Below are positions 47,848-57,497 of a stretch of 64,000 nucleotides of DNA, piece by piece. The position numbers were made by a program, and so were the translations under genes. Source of the stretch: a virus; the IMG/VR virus record IMGVR_UViG_3300009502_002976, positions 1 to 64,000 of that record; one strand, 5' to 3'. The notes under the pieces are model-generated. The model worked only from the letters and a program-made list of their open reading frames with translations. It searched no databases and had not been told where the DNA came from. Each line of letters starts with the position of its first letter. Positions within the stretch are counted from its first letter, which is position 1.

Positions 47848-48723
47848 ATGGCAACTGACCTCGGGGCTACAGGACTTAGCGTAAATGATGATAAGTTCTA
47901 CGGAACTTATCGCGGTATCGTTGTAGACAATAGTGACCCATTGCATCTAGGTAGGATAAAAGTTCAAGTCATCCCGTACTTCGTTGGAATAGATAAAGAC
48001 ATTTTACCGTGGGCTACTCCTAAGAACCCGTTAGTCGAGGGGTCTTGCGGGGGCGCTAGTGGTTACGGAGGATTAGCCGGCTCAGCGGCGTCAGGATACA
48101 GTGGGTACGGAACGTTCGCAGTTCCTCAGGTTAACTCCCAAGTGTGGGTGTTCTTTGAGGCCGGTGACTTGTACCAACCTGTGTATGACGGCGAAGCACA
48201 GGACGCAATGCGTGGAGTTCCGATCGACGCGAACACCAATTACCCGAACCGCAAGGTTACAAAGACTGTTTGCGGAATAACGACCATCATCGACAACGTA
48301 GACAAACAGGCGATCATATACACGGCCTATGGTATCAACGGAACGATCGATGACAAGAACAAGACTGTCACGATCAGCACTCCTGGCGGGATCATTGGGA
48401 AGATAGATGACGCGAATAGCACCATAACCATCACGCATCCATCGGGGTCGTTCATAGAGTTCTTTCCAGATGGGAACATTCAAGTTATGGCGGTAAAAGA
48501 CGATGCAAATATATACATGAAGGTTGGCAAGGGCAACATCAACCTTGAGGCTACAAATAATGAGATCAATCTAGTGGCAGGGGGGTCTGTGAACATACAG
48601 GCGCCAGAGACAGTTGTGGACGGAAACCTGCGTGTCGGGACCGGGGACACGGGGACATTTGTCACCGGGACAGGGGATACAGTCACGGTGGATAACGGGA
48701 TTATTACTGGGGGGCTAATGTAA
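47848..48723 (+). CDS. Central spike protein (gp5/VgrG-like OB domain with beta-helix)
   Basis: 291 residues. The OB-fold segment YGTYRGIVVDNSDPLHLGRI and KVQVIPYFVG matches the gp5/VgrG N-terminus. A short Gly/Ser loop follows, then VPQVNSQVWVFFEAGDLYQP. The rest has regular beta-helix repeats (TIDDKNKTVTISTPGG, KIDDANSTITITHPSG). There is no lysozyme domain between them, unlike T4 gp5. It pierces the outer membrane or envelope during contraction. Confidence 0.85.
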   Translation: MATDLGATGLSVNDDKFYGTYRGIVVDNSDPLHLGRIKVQVIPYFVGIDKDILPWATPKNPLVEGSCGGASGYGGLAGSAASGYSGYGTFAVPQVNSQVWVFFEAGDLYQPVYDGEAQDAMRGVPIDANTNYPNRKVTKTVCGITTIIDNVDKQAIIYTAYGINGTIDDKNKTVTISTPGGIIGKIDDANSTITITHPSGSFIEFFPDGNIQVMAVKDDANIYMKVGKGNINLEATNNEINLVAGGSVNIQAPETVVDGNLRVGTGDTGTFVTGTGDTVTVDNGIITGGLM

Positions 48724-49256
48724 TGGATATGACGCTTAATACAATTCAGTGGTACTTGGGGTCGTCTGGTGTTCCGCTGGACACATCTAAGATCACTGTA
48801 GTAGCTGGTGCTATCACAAAGTGGACTGAGACGCAGGTTCCGGAGCCAACGGTCGCTGAGCTGGCGACGATCAAGACGAACTATGAGGCAGCGTATTCCA
48901 CTGCTATCACGGACTTCAGCGAGTATTCTGATTTTTATGACAACATGATCGATAAGATCAATGGTATCCCGAATTGCAAAGAGCTTGAGGCGTACGCGCA
49001 GAAGCTTGTTACGGAGTACTTTACCAACATGATGAAGGATCAGCTAAAGAAGATATCAACTTTGGCGTCGCTTGGTGGTAATGGTAGCTTGAGCCTTTCA
49101 AACCTCGGGTCTGTGATTTCCTGGATCACAAAGTTTGTGAACTCAAACCTGGTCGGGCCATACGCTAAGATGATGGCTCTTTACACGATTACGATCACGA
49201 AGCAGGCGCAGGTTGTTGAAGCGGTTGCAAACAAAATGTCGGAGCTTGAGTGCTAA
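48723..49256 (+). CDS. Small baseplate-region protein
   Basis: 177 residues. The first 50 contain ITKWTETQVPEPTVAELATI, similar in style to small baseplate proteins adjacent to the spike. The remainder is helical. No family assigned. It starts on the spike gene's TAATG. Confidence 0.55.
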   Translation: MDMTLNTIQWYLGSSGVPLDTSKITVVAGAITKWTETQVPEPTVAELATIKTNYEAAYSTAITDFSEYSDFYDNMIDKINGIPNCKELEAYAQKLVTEYFTNMMKDQLKKISTLASLGGNGSLSLSNLGSVISWITKFVNSNLVGPYAKMMALYTITITKQAQVVEAVANKMSELEC

Positions 49257-49257
49257 T

Positions 49258-52200
49258 ATGAGTTCTCCCTGGTCGCAAAATCTACTTGCAAATCCTAGCT
49301 TTGAGACAGAGTCTAGTCTTCTGACTAATCCAAGTTTTGAGACTTGGACTGGTTTTACTGACTTACTCGTTGATGGGGGATTTAGTTATTGGACTTCTGC
49401 GACTACGATGAATTTTTGGGGTCTGTCTGGAGGCGGAACAGGTACTCTTTCTCAAGAGACAGTCATCGTTAAAACAGGTACATACTCCATAAAGTTGACT
49501 CCAGGTACTTTGGCATGTTGGGCGGGATCTACAACGAATTTAGATGCAACACTTTATAGAGGTCAGACGATTGTTTACTCAGTATGGATGAAATCTGATA
49601 ATACTGTTTCAAACGCTGTTGTTTGCTACATTACAACAGATGGCGCATCTCCTCTTGTAGTTGGTGGAACCTACCAAAACTCTGGGGAGTGGGAGTTTGT
49701 CACCTGTTCTGGTATTGTTCCGAATGATGCAACAATGATCGGGTTTCAGGCCGGAAGAGTAGAGTCTACTGCCAATGCCCCCGCATACTTTAATTCTGCT
49801 GTTTGTTATGTGATGCAATGCCCAACGAGCTGGAGTTTTGGTGGTGAGACCGGCCAGTCTGTTGCTAGGGAAGAGGGAATGATTCACAACGGTTCTTATT
49901 CAGTAAGGCTTGCCAACACGAATGGGTACTACTCCTCGTTTCACAGCTTTGTAACTCCGTATGCATCATATTTAAATCAAACTGTGGTCTTTGGTGCATG
50001 GGTGTGGGCGTCCGTTCCAAACATTGCATTCATCGATATTTATGATGGAATTGCAGTGACGCGTGCTTACCATCCCGGAGATTCCGAGTGGCATTTTATT
50101 TCGTGTACTCAAACAATATCGAATAGTGCAAATCAATTGCGTGCGGAAGTTGGTATTGGAACTACCGCATCTGTATGTTTTGTAGATAAGATAGCGATGT
50201 ATGTAATGACGGCTCCGACAGGGTGGACTAACAACGCGTCAACTTTTTGGAGAGAGGAAAGCATCGTAGAGACAGGTTCTTATTCTCTTGGAATGAAGTG
50301 GGTGACCAATGGTTACATGGGCCAGAACATAGTCAGTACAACCTACCCACTTTCATATTGGAAATTAAGAACTATAACCGCAAGTGTTTGGTGCTATGCC
50401 ACAGATGTCGGAAAAGCATTGATCAGCATAAATGACGGTTTTGGATTCACAAATACGTATCACCCTGGCGGAGGATGGAAACTATTAACTGTTACTAGAA
50501 CCATAAGCAGTTCCGCTGTCGCTGTTACAATTTATCTCGGCATAGAGGCAACTTCTACAACTTTAGCTTACTTTTCCGGAACTACAGTAACAGATAGTGT
50601 GACCGGGGATGTAACGATTATAAACCCGAACTTTGATCGGTGGCCGGGGTTGGTTCCAGCCAGCTGGACGTTGGCCGGTACTAACGCCGGAGTATCAATG
50701 TCCACGCAGTACGTTCAAGATGGAGTTTCATCTTGCAGGCTGCTGCGTTCTGGAACAGATTGCAGCTTCTACCAGATTGTGCCGGCGAATGTGTACAAAG
50801 GAAAAGGGTTGTATTTAGGAGCTTGGGTGTGGGCGTCCGTTCCGGGTGTTGCTAGGATCAGTATAAGTAGTGATCAGGACGGATTGACTACTAGCGATTT
50901 TCACTCCGGAAGTTCTAAGTGGGAATGGCTTAGTGTTGAAAAATTAGTTAGTTCCGCGGCTACTTCTATTATCGAGTACCTCGAGATAGTTGGAGTAGAT
51001 ACACCCGTATTTTTCGACGGTGCTATCTCATTTATAAGCAGTACGTCCACTACAGCAGTGTCCGATCGTCCTGCGGATAAGCAAGTTGCGTCAGATGGTC
51101 ATGTTGAATCTGTGGTTATAGTGAACGGTGGGACTGGGTATAGTGCATCGACTCAGGTAACGATAGGATGCCCTCCGGGAGGGCTGGTTGCTTATGAGAA
51201 CGAGTACACGACCAGGACATTCACTGCTGATGACGTGTTTACCCCTACTGCGTCTGGAACTATGGAAGTGTACGCGTGGGGCGGAGGAGGCGGAGGCGGT
51301 ACAGTTGGTGGATGGGTGTATGGATCTCAAGGTGGTGCTGGCGGATTTGCCTACGGTATGGTGTCAGTGACGGCCGGAACAAGATATAAAGTAGTTGTTG
51401 GGTCTGGAGGTCTTGCTAATGCTATTGGATGCGCTCATGGGGGAGGCAGCCCAGCTACAAACAACAACGTAGACAACAGATATTGTGGCGGCGGTGGCGG
51501 GTTATCAGGGCTGTTTTTGAATCTGTACACACAATCAAACGCTATTTTGATTGCTGGAGGCGGAGGCGGAGGCGGGTCAGCACGAAGTGGAACTGGGAAT
51601 GCTGGAGGAGGCGGAGGTGGTACTAGTGGGCAGATGGGGTTTGCCCCATACCCAGTAACTACAGATCCTCTTCCTACTGGTGGAACTATTACTACAGATG
51701 GTCTTTATACTGTTCATACATTTACGAGCAGTGGAACGTTTCAGCCAATGGTTGCCGGAACAGTTAAAGTTCTTGTGGTTGGCGGCGGTGGTGGCGGTGC
51801 TAGTGGTCAGAGCGGAGTGAATGCGGGTGCCGGAGGCGGGGGAGGAATAGTTGTTTATAATGCTGCATACTCTGTAACTACGTCTCCTATTACAGTAACA
51901 GTCGGTAATGGAGGTGCTGGAGGTACAGGAAACGGTTCTGGAGGACATAATGGAACTAACTCTGTCTTTGGAAGTATCACTGCTACTCCTGGGTATGGTC
52001 CTAGTGCGTCTTCAAGGACAGGAGGAGGAAACGCCTCTTATGCTGGTGGAACAAACAATGTGTATCCGAACAGCGGAGGAGGAGCAGGAGCTACTTCAGT
52101 AGGATATGGAAGCAACGGTGGAGTTGGATATACATCTGACATTCGTGTTGCCTTGACTCCAGTTCAGTACGGAGGTGGTGGAGGCGGATCAAATAGTGGA

Positions 52201-54336
52201 ACAGCAACTGGGGGTGGAGGTACTCCAAATCAAAGCGCAACTGCTAACACCGGAGGCGGTGGTGGCGGCGGAACTGATCCTGGTGGAAATGCACATGGTG
52301 GTACTGGGGGAACCGGTGTCGTTATAGTTAGGTATCTCACGTCTTCTCAACACACTTCGGGTTCCTATGGTGGAAACCCTGGAACGCAGGTTGGTGCAGG
52401 TGCTGATGCAACACGCACTGGTCCTTACACTGCGTCAGGTCTTCAGGGTGCACTGCAAGGTGGGCAAGTACGGATTAATAGCTACGGTGGTGGCGGTGGC
52501 GGCGGGTATTATGGCGGATCTGCGGGCGGATATGGGGAAACTAGTACTATGGGCGGTGGTGGAGGTGGATCTGCATATTACAATGGATCTTATGTAACGC
52601 TTCCAACATTGATATCGGCTAATGGCACGATTCCAGGTTCCGTGTCTAACAAGTATAGGGGGTTGGCGGGGTCTGCTGGGTCAATAGCAGGACCGGGGGC
52701 TCGTGGAAAAGTTGTCATTAAGTATGTAACCGCTTTAATGGATGTCACCACAGAGACTCCATATAGTACTTCCACTCGTGCAACTGCTCTTCCTACGATT
52801 TCTGCTGGAGTCATTACCGCAATTACTGTTATAGACGGTGGTTCTGGGTATTATCCTGATTTTAATGCAGATACTTTTAACCCGTATCCTCCGGTTACAA
52901 TTTATGATCCGATCGGAACTGGAGCTGGGGCAAACGCGGTTTGCTATGTTCCTGAGGGGCTTCCGCAGACTCCGTCAGGGGATGTCAGGCATCATCATTT
53001 CACGATTATGCATAGTAAGACTGTGAAGTCGTGGGGGTATCCTGAGAATTATGACTTGGTGCAGGGGGATGCGAATGTTTCGTCGTATTTGCCAAATAAT
53101 ACTGGGTTCGTTAATTCAAGTCCATTGGCAGTAATCCCAATTCATGTAGCATCTGGTCAGAATAGTTCTTATGTCCTTGATTCTTTGGGGAGGGTGTGGG
53201 TTGGTGGTTTTAATACTAGCTATGAATTGGGTCTTGGAGACACGACAAATCGATCTGTTTATACCATGATTCCTACTGCATATTTCGGAAATGTTCCTGT
53301 TGTTAAAGTTAAGGCATTTTGGAACAGTACGATGTATGCATATGCCATAACCGCAGATGGAAATGTTTATAGATGGGGGTACAACAACCAAGGACAACTT
53401 GGTACTGGAAATTCAAATAACGTTGCAACACCAACTATATTGTCATCGCCATTTGGTATTCTAGATATATCGTATATGGGGGCTAGCGGTTATTCTGGAA
53501 CAATGTTGCTTGATTCCTGGGGGCAGGTGTGGGTGTGCGGGTATAACGGATATGCTAATTTATCAGACGGAACTACAACGCAGCGAAGTACCTTCCAACT
53601 CTATAACACAGCTGCAGGTACACCGTTGACTGGGGCATGCAGAGTCTGGGGTGGTGGTGCGGATGGATCATACATAGATTCATATGTACGGTGTTATGAT
53701 GGTCGCCTGTATGCTGCCGGATATAACGCAAATTGCCAACTAGGAAATGGAACTACTACAAGTACACAGTCGGCAACAGGATACTGTTCTCGCGTTTTAA
53801 AGAGTGACTCCTCAAACTTTACGTGTGATAAGTGGTGGATTCAACCGGGGTCTACTGGTGGGAGCACGTGCAGCTCATATGTTAGGGAAACTGGAACTGA
53901 GCTTATTTATGGTTTTGGATACAATGGTCAGGGGGAGCTCGGACTTGGAGATACTTCGAGTCATTCTACTGCAACCGTAATTTCACAACTCACTGGTCTT
54001 CGTGGTACTGCTCGTGTACTTGATATAGCAGTTGGTCACGGAAGTGATAACTCATATACAGCATGTCTTTTTTCTGATGGAAGAGTGGTGAGTGCCGGAT
54101 ATAATGGTAACGGACAATTGGGTGACGGTACTACAACTAATAGAAGTAGCTGGGTTACTACACCTTGCGCACGAAGAGATGTAATCAAGGTGCGTATGGC
54201 GCAAGTTTCCTCATATGGATGGATACAGGTTTTGTGTGCTAATGGTACTTTATATACGGCCGGATACAATGGCAATGGGGAGCTTGGAGATGGTCAGACA
54301 AATAATCGCTATACACTTGGCGAAGTACTTTTCTAA
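49258..54336 (+). CDS. Giant fibre/adhesin: CBM-like repeats, Gly-rich region, RCC1 repeats
   Basis: 1692 residues from the ATG at 49258. About 1-620: four beta-sandwich modules with NPSFETWTGF-like starts and YRGQTIVYSVWMKS/AYFDKA-like segments, the same modules as in the 57498 fibre. About 670-1160: very Gly-rich (runs of GGGGG). About 1290-1692: seven RCC1-type repeats such as YRWGYNNQGQLGTGNSNN, YAAGYNANCQLGNGTTT and VSAGYNGNGQLGDGTTTNRS, predicting a beta-propeller tip. It likely recognises the host surface. Confidence 0.85.
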   Translation: MSSPWSQNLLANPSFETESSLLTNPSFETWTGFTDLLVDGGFSYWTSATTMNFWGLSGGGTGTLSQETVIVKTGTYSIKLTPGTLACWAGSTTNLDATLYRGQTIVYSVWMKSDNTVSNAVVCYITTDGASPLVVGGTYQNSGEWEFVTCSGIVPNDATMIGFQAGRVESTANAPAYFNSAVCYVMQCPTSWSFGGETGQSVAREEGMIHNGSYSVRLANTNGYYSSFHSFVTPYASYLNQTVVFGAWVWASVPNIAFIDIYDGIAVTRAYHPGDSEWHFISCTQTISNSANQLRAEVGIGTTASVCFVDKIAMYVMTAPTGWTNNASTFWREESIVETGSYSLGMKWVTNGYMGQNIVSTTYPLSYWKLRTITASVWCYATDVGKALISINDGFGFTNTYHPGGGWKLLTVTRTISSSAVAVTIYLGIEATSTTLAYFSGTTVTDSVTGDVTIINPNFDRWPGLVPASWTLAGTNAGVSMSTQYVQDGVSSCRLLRSGTDCSFYQIVPANVYKGKGLYLGAWVWASVPGVARISISSDQDGLTTSDFHSGSSKWEWLSVEKLVSSAATSIIEYLEIVGVDTPVFFDGAISFISSTSTTAVSDRPADKQVASDGHVESVVIVNGGTGYSASTQVTIGCPPGGLVAYENEYTTRTFTADDVFTPTASGTMEVYAWGGGGGGGTVGGWVYGSQGGAGGFAYGMVSVTAGTRYKVVVGSGGLANAIGCAHGGGSPATNNNVDNRYCGGGGGLSGLFLNLYTQSNAILIAGGGGGGGSARSGTGNAGGGGGGTSGQMGFAPYPVTTDPLPTGGTITTDGLYTVHTFTSSGTFQPMVAGTVKVLVVGGGGGGASGQSGVNAGAGGGGGIVVYNAAYSVTTSPITVTVGNGGAGGTGNGSGGHNGTNSVFGSITATPGYGPSASSRTGGGNASYAGGTNNVYPNSGGGAGATSVGYGSNGGVGYTSDIRVALTPVQYGGGGGGSNSGTATGGGGTPNQSATANTGGGGGGGTDPGGNAHGGTGGTGVVIVRYLTSSQHTSGSYGGNPGTQVGAGADATRTGPYTASGLQGALQGGQVRINSYGGGGGGGYYGGSAGGYGETSTMGGGGGGSAYYNGSYVTLPTLISANGTIPGSVSNKYRGLAGSAGSIAGPGARGKVVIKYVTALMDVTTETPYSTSTRATALPTISAGVITAITVIDGGSGYYPDFNADTFNPYPPVTIYDPIGTGAGANAVCYVPEGLPQTPSGDVRHHHFTIMHSKTVKSWGYPENYDLVQGDANVSSYLPNNTGFVNSSPLAVIPIHVASGQNSSYVLDSLGRVWVGGFNTSYELGLGDTTNRSVYTMIPTAYFGNVPVVKVKAFWNSTMYAYAITADGNVYRWGYNNQGQLGTGNSNNVATPTILSSPFGILDISYMGASGYSGTMLLDSWGQVWVCGYNGYANLSDGTTTQRSTFQLYNTAAGTPLTGACRVWGGGADGSYIDSYVRCYDGRLYAAGYNANCQLGNGTTTSTQSATGYCSRVLKSDSSNFTCDKWWIQPGSTGGSTCSSYVRETGTELIYGFGYNGQGELGLGDTSSHSTATVISQLTGLRGTARVLDIAVGHGSDNSYTACLFSDGRVVSAGYNGNGQLGDGTTTNRSSWVTTPCARRDVIKVRMAQVSSYGWIQVLCANGTLYTAGYNGNGELGDGQTNNRYTLGEVLF

Positions 54337-54354
54337 AGAATAGAGGATAACACT

Positions 54355-54747
54355 ATGGCAATCACACGAGTGGCACCGATCATATGGTCAGACCTGGATC
54401 CAGCGTTAGCACCTGACTTGCATGGCGGGCTTAAGCTCGATATTAATGCAGCCGCAGTAGCCGGATCGATCGACAACATCATAAGGACAAGCCCGGGAGA
54501 GCGTGTGTTCCTTCCGCAGTTTGCGCTTGGGATGCGTAACTTTGTGTTTGAGCCTGTTAACTCGAACATTTTAAATAGATTTGCAAGCCAGATAAAGACT
54601 AACGTCGAGACGTGGGATCCACGGGTCGAGGTGGCTGGGGTAGACTTCAAGACGGATCCGGACAACAACCTCGTGTCGCTTACAGTGCGGTTTAATATAG
54701 CTGGGTACACGCAGACATTCTCGACTACATCACCGGTCACTAGATAG
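54355..54747 (+). CDS. Baseplate wedge protein gp25-like
   Basis: 130 residues. INAAAVAGSIDNIIRTSPGE followed by RVFLPQFALGMRNFVFEPVN is the GPW/gp25 signature (GERVF.P.FG..L..FEP). It is a wedge and sheath-initiator component. It precedes the gp6-like gene, the usual pair order. Confidence 0.93.
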   Translation: MAITRVAPIIWSDLDPALAPDLHGGLKLDINAAAVAGSIDNIIRTSPGERVFLPQFALGMRNFVFEPVNSNILNRFASQIKTNVETWDPRVEVAGVDFKTDPDNNLVSLTVRFNIAGYTQTFSTTSPVTR

Positions 54748-54755
54748 GAGCTAAA

Positions 54756-56918
54756 ATGGCCACAAACACTACACCCCCAATATCATATGTGAATTATGAC
54801 TTCGATAACCTCGTTACAGAGCTGCAGCAGCTCTTGTCGGCTCAGTCCGCGTGGAAGGACATGTACCGAAGCTCCACCGGTCAGACCCTTCTTGAGCTGT
54901 TTGCCGCGGTAGGAAACTTGGTTCTGTACTACGTCGAGAGGCGTGCGGAGGAGTCCTACATATCCACAGCAAAGAACTACTCTTCTGTGGTTAACCTTGC
55001 GAGGCTTTTGAACTACACCCCTACAAGGAACATATCAGCAATCGGTCCTCTTGCGTTTACCGTAGATGCGCCGGCGCCATCTTTGATAACCATACCGCAG
55101 TGGACGTCTGTGTCATCTAACGCTGGGGTCAACTTTCTGGTGCTTGATACTAACGCGAGCATACCCGCTTTAGGAACGACCGCGACTGTTAGCGGCATAC
55201 AGGGGACTCTAATAACAAAATCATTTGTCTCAAACGGCGCCTCCAACCAGGCGTATAACATCGATGACACTCAGATAGAAAACTCTGTAAATATTATGCT
55301 TTTGGCCTCAGTGGCGTCTCTTGAAGTGGCGCAGGCTATTCAGCAGCAGACAGTGTCGCAAAGCAGCTACACTGTTGTAAACGACGACGGAACATACTCT
55401 GTCTACGCGCTGAGCAACCCTCAAAGGCCGCAGACGCTGTCAGTTAACGTCACAGGATCGAGCGGAACAGCCACGTGGAATCAGCAGTCATCATTTATTA
55501 ACTCAACAAACACTTCTAGAGACTACGTCATTCGTCCGGAGCTTGACGGGACTCTGACAGTGGTGTTTGGAAACGGCGTTTTCGGGGCGTTCCCTCAGCT
55601 CGGTCAGACAGTTGTTGTGACATACGTTCAGTCTGTAGGTGTTGCTGGTAACGTGTTCTCGCCAAACCTCATCACAACAATCAATTCACCGATTTTCTAC
55701 GCCGGAACAACGACAATGGTTCCGAACATATCAGTGACCAACACTGATACCTTTTTAGGAGGTTCGGACGCCGAGACAACAGCGGAGATCAAGGAAAACG
55801 CCCCACAGGTGTTTTCCACAGGAGATAGGGCTGTAACGAAAGCGGACTTCTCAGCCATCATACAGAACTACTCTCCTGGGTGTAACGTCGTTGTGTATGG
55901 AGAAAACGACATCAACCCACCTAACTACAACATGTACAACGAAGTGTTGATCTCGATGATCCTTTCTACAGCCACTACAACACCTACTATGTTGACTCCT
56001 CCTCCTAACATTCATGATTGGGCAATCCCTGGTACTACATTTCAGTCAAACCTTGCAGCATACCTATACAGCAAGTCGATGATGACCGTTAGATACTCGT
56101 TCGTTGATCCTACGATTGTATATGTAGTGCCACACCTAACTGTGCGTGTTGATTCGTCCGCATCTATCACTACAGTAGAGAATTTTGTTGAGTCGGCAGT
56201 TCAGGGGCAGTTTGTGCTAAATTCAACAACGTCACTTGGTCAATCTATCTATCAGTCTGACATCATAGACGCAATAGAGGACGTAGCCGGAGTAAAGCAT
56301 TGCCACGTTACTTTAAAAGTGCAGAAGGACATGGCACATAACCTCTTTTCAGCGTATTCGTGGTCCACATACGCGGACCTTCTTCCCGTTCTTAAGGGGA
56401 GTGTCGAGCTGTGGGTTGGGACGCATAAGATCGCGTACGACGACGGAGCCGGCGGTTGGTCCAACGTTGGCGGAAGCGGATACGTTGTGTCTGGTCTGGT
56501 TGAATACGCCTCTGTAAACACTACATCAGCAACAAGTCTTACAGTTGGAACGGGTGCTCAGACTCTCACCGTAGCTACAGGTCTTAAGATTGCTACTGGA
56601 ACAGCGATTACGATAACTCACAACAACAGCAACCTTATGGGTGGCATTGTGACATCGTATACGTCAGGATCCGGGGTGTTAGTTGTTAACGTTACGTCAA
56701 TAGTTGGGGCAGGGACGTACACAAGCTGGACTGTCGTAGACAATATTGCTCTAATAGGAGCAAACATCTCTGGAGCGCTGCCACCTGGGATCGTTCCTTT
56801 CATTAAATACCAGCAAGACAATTCCGCTATAGCAATATATTCCATTGGGGATTTGATAGTTGGTCAAACGCAAATATGCCAGTGGAAAAACGACGTATAC
56901 GATTACATCGGATACTAA
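54756..56918 (+). CDS. Baseplate wedge protein gp6 / baseplate J-like
   Basis: 720 residues. The N-terminal region TGQTLLELFAAVGNLVLYYV and EESYISTAKNYSSVVNLARL, middle FGNGVFGAFPQLGQTVVVTY and ENAPQVFSTGDRAVTKADFS are typical of T4 gp6/Mu gp47-type wedge proteins that form the iris ring. The C-terminal about 190 residues are an extra beta-rich part (TVGTGAQTLTVATG) not seen in minimal homologues. Confidence 0.9.
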   Translation: MATNTTPPISYVNYDFDNLVTELQQLLSAQSAWKDMYRSSTGQTLLELFAAVGNLVLYYVERRAEESYISTAKNYSSVVNLARLLNYTPTRNISAIGPLAFTVDAPAPSLITIPQWTSVSSNAGVNFLVLDTNASIPALGTTATVSGIQGTLITKSFVSNGASNQAYNIDDTQIENSVNIMLLASVASLEVAQAIQQQTVSQSSYTVVNDDGTYSVYALSNPQRPQTLSVNVTGSSGTATWNQQSSFINSTNTSRDYVIRPELDGTLTVVFGNGVFGAFPQLGQTVVVTYVQSVGVAGNVFSPNLITTINSPIFYAGTTTMVPNISVTNTDTFLGGSDAETTAEIKENAPQVFSTGDRAVTKADFSAIIQNYSPGCNVVVYGENDINPPNYNMYNEVLISMILSTATTTPTMLTPPPNIHDWAIPGTTFQSNLAAYLYSKSMMTVRYSFVDPTIVYVVPHLTVRVDSSASITTVENFVESAVQGQFVLNSTTSLGQSIYQSDIIDAIEDVAGVKHCHVTLKVQKDMAHNLFSAYSWSTYADLLPVLKGSVELWVGTHKIAYDDGAGGWSNVGGSGYVVSGLVEYASVNTTSATSLTVGTGAQTLTVATGLKIATGTAITITHNNSNLMGGIVTSYTSGSGVLVVNVTSIVGAGTYTSWTVVDNIALIGANISGALPPGIVPFIKYQQDNSAIAIYSIGDLIVGQTQICQWKNDVYDYIGY

Positions 56919-56928
56919 GGAGGAGTAA

Positions 56929-57483
56929 ATGATCAATCAATATTGGGATGTAAAACATATTCGTAATGGTGAGGTTATATGGGAAGAGAAGTACAAGCAC
57001 AACTCGTTAGCCAACCAAGGTGCATCTGCTATTTTGCAGGTGTTCTACCAGAAGGCGTCCTCAGTCGTTATCGGCGGAAACACATACGCTGCTCCGACTA
57101 ACTTCTATGTGCGGCTTTGCAACTATACTCCCGTAGTCTCTGACACGCTGATTACTATTCAAAACGAGCCCAGGTCTAACTTTTACGGAGCTCAGGCTGT
57201 TCCGGCGTCTACAGCGGGATTTCCTACGATAGACTCTGCTCCTGATGGCAACCCGAGGCTTACTAGTATCGTGTCAACGTTTACCGCGTCAGGCGGGAAC
57301 ATAGGTCCAGTAACTACTGCATACCTAGCTACGACAGGCGGTACGACGAATCTAAGCACGGGAGTGTTCACTCCGGACAACACAGGTCTTCTTATCGGGT
57401 TTCTCCCGTTGAGCATACAGAGAACCATTATAAATGGTGACTCGATGACCTATCAGTTTTACGTCGAGGAAGGTAATTCCTAA
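56929..57483 (+). CDS. Tail-end protein between gp6 and fibre
   Basis: 184 residues, AAGGAGG before the ATG. The start VKHIRNGEVIWEEKYKHNSL and ANQGASAILQVFYQ resembles a small phage protein family with an HNxLxNxG..xIL.xFF motif found near fibre genes. The remainder is beta-rich. It may be a fibre attachment or baseplate peripheral protein. Confidence 0.65.
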   Translation: MINQYWDVKHIRNGEVIWEEKYKHNSLANQGASAILQVFYQKASSVVIGGNTYAAPTNFYVRLCNYTPVVSDTLITIQNEPRSNFYGAQAVPASTAGFPTIDSAPDGNPRLTSIVSTFTASGGNIGPVTTAYLATTGGTTNLSTGVFTPDNTGLLIGFLPLSIQRTIINGDSMTYQFYVEEGNS

Positions 57484-57497
57484 AGAGGGACAAACGT

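Noticed and set aside
51240-52600. GGTGGAGGC-rich tract as a possible CRISPR or satellite array
   Set aside because: The periodicity is irregular and entirely explained by glycine codons in the fibre gene; no repeat/spacer structure.
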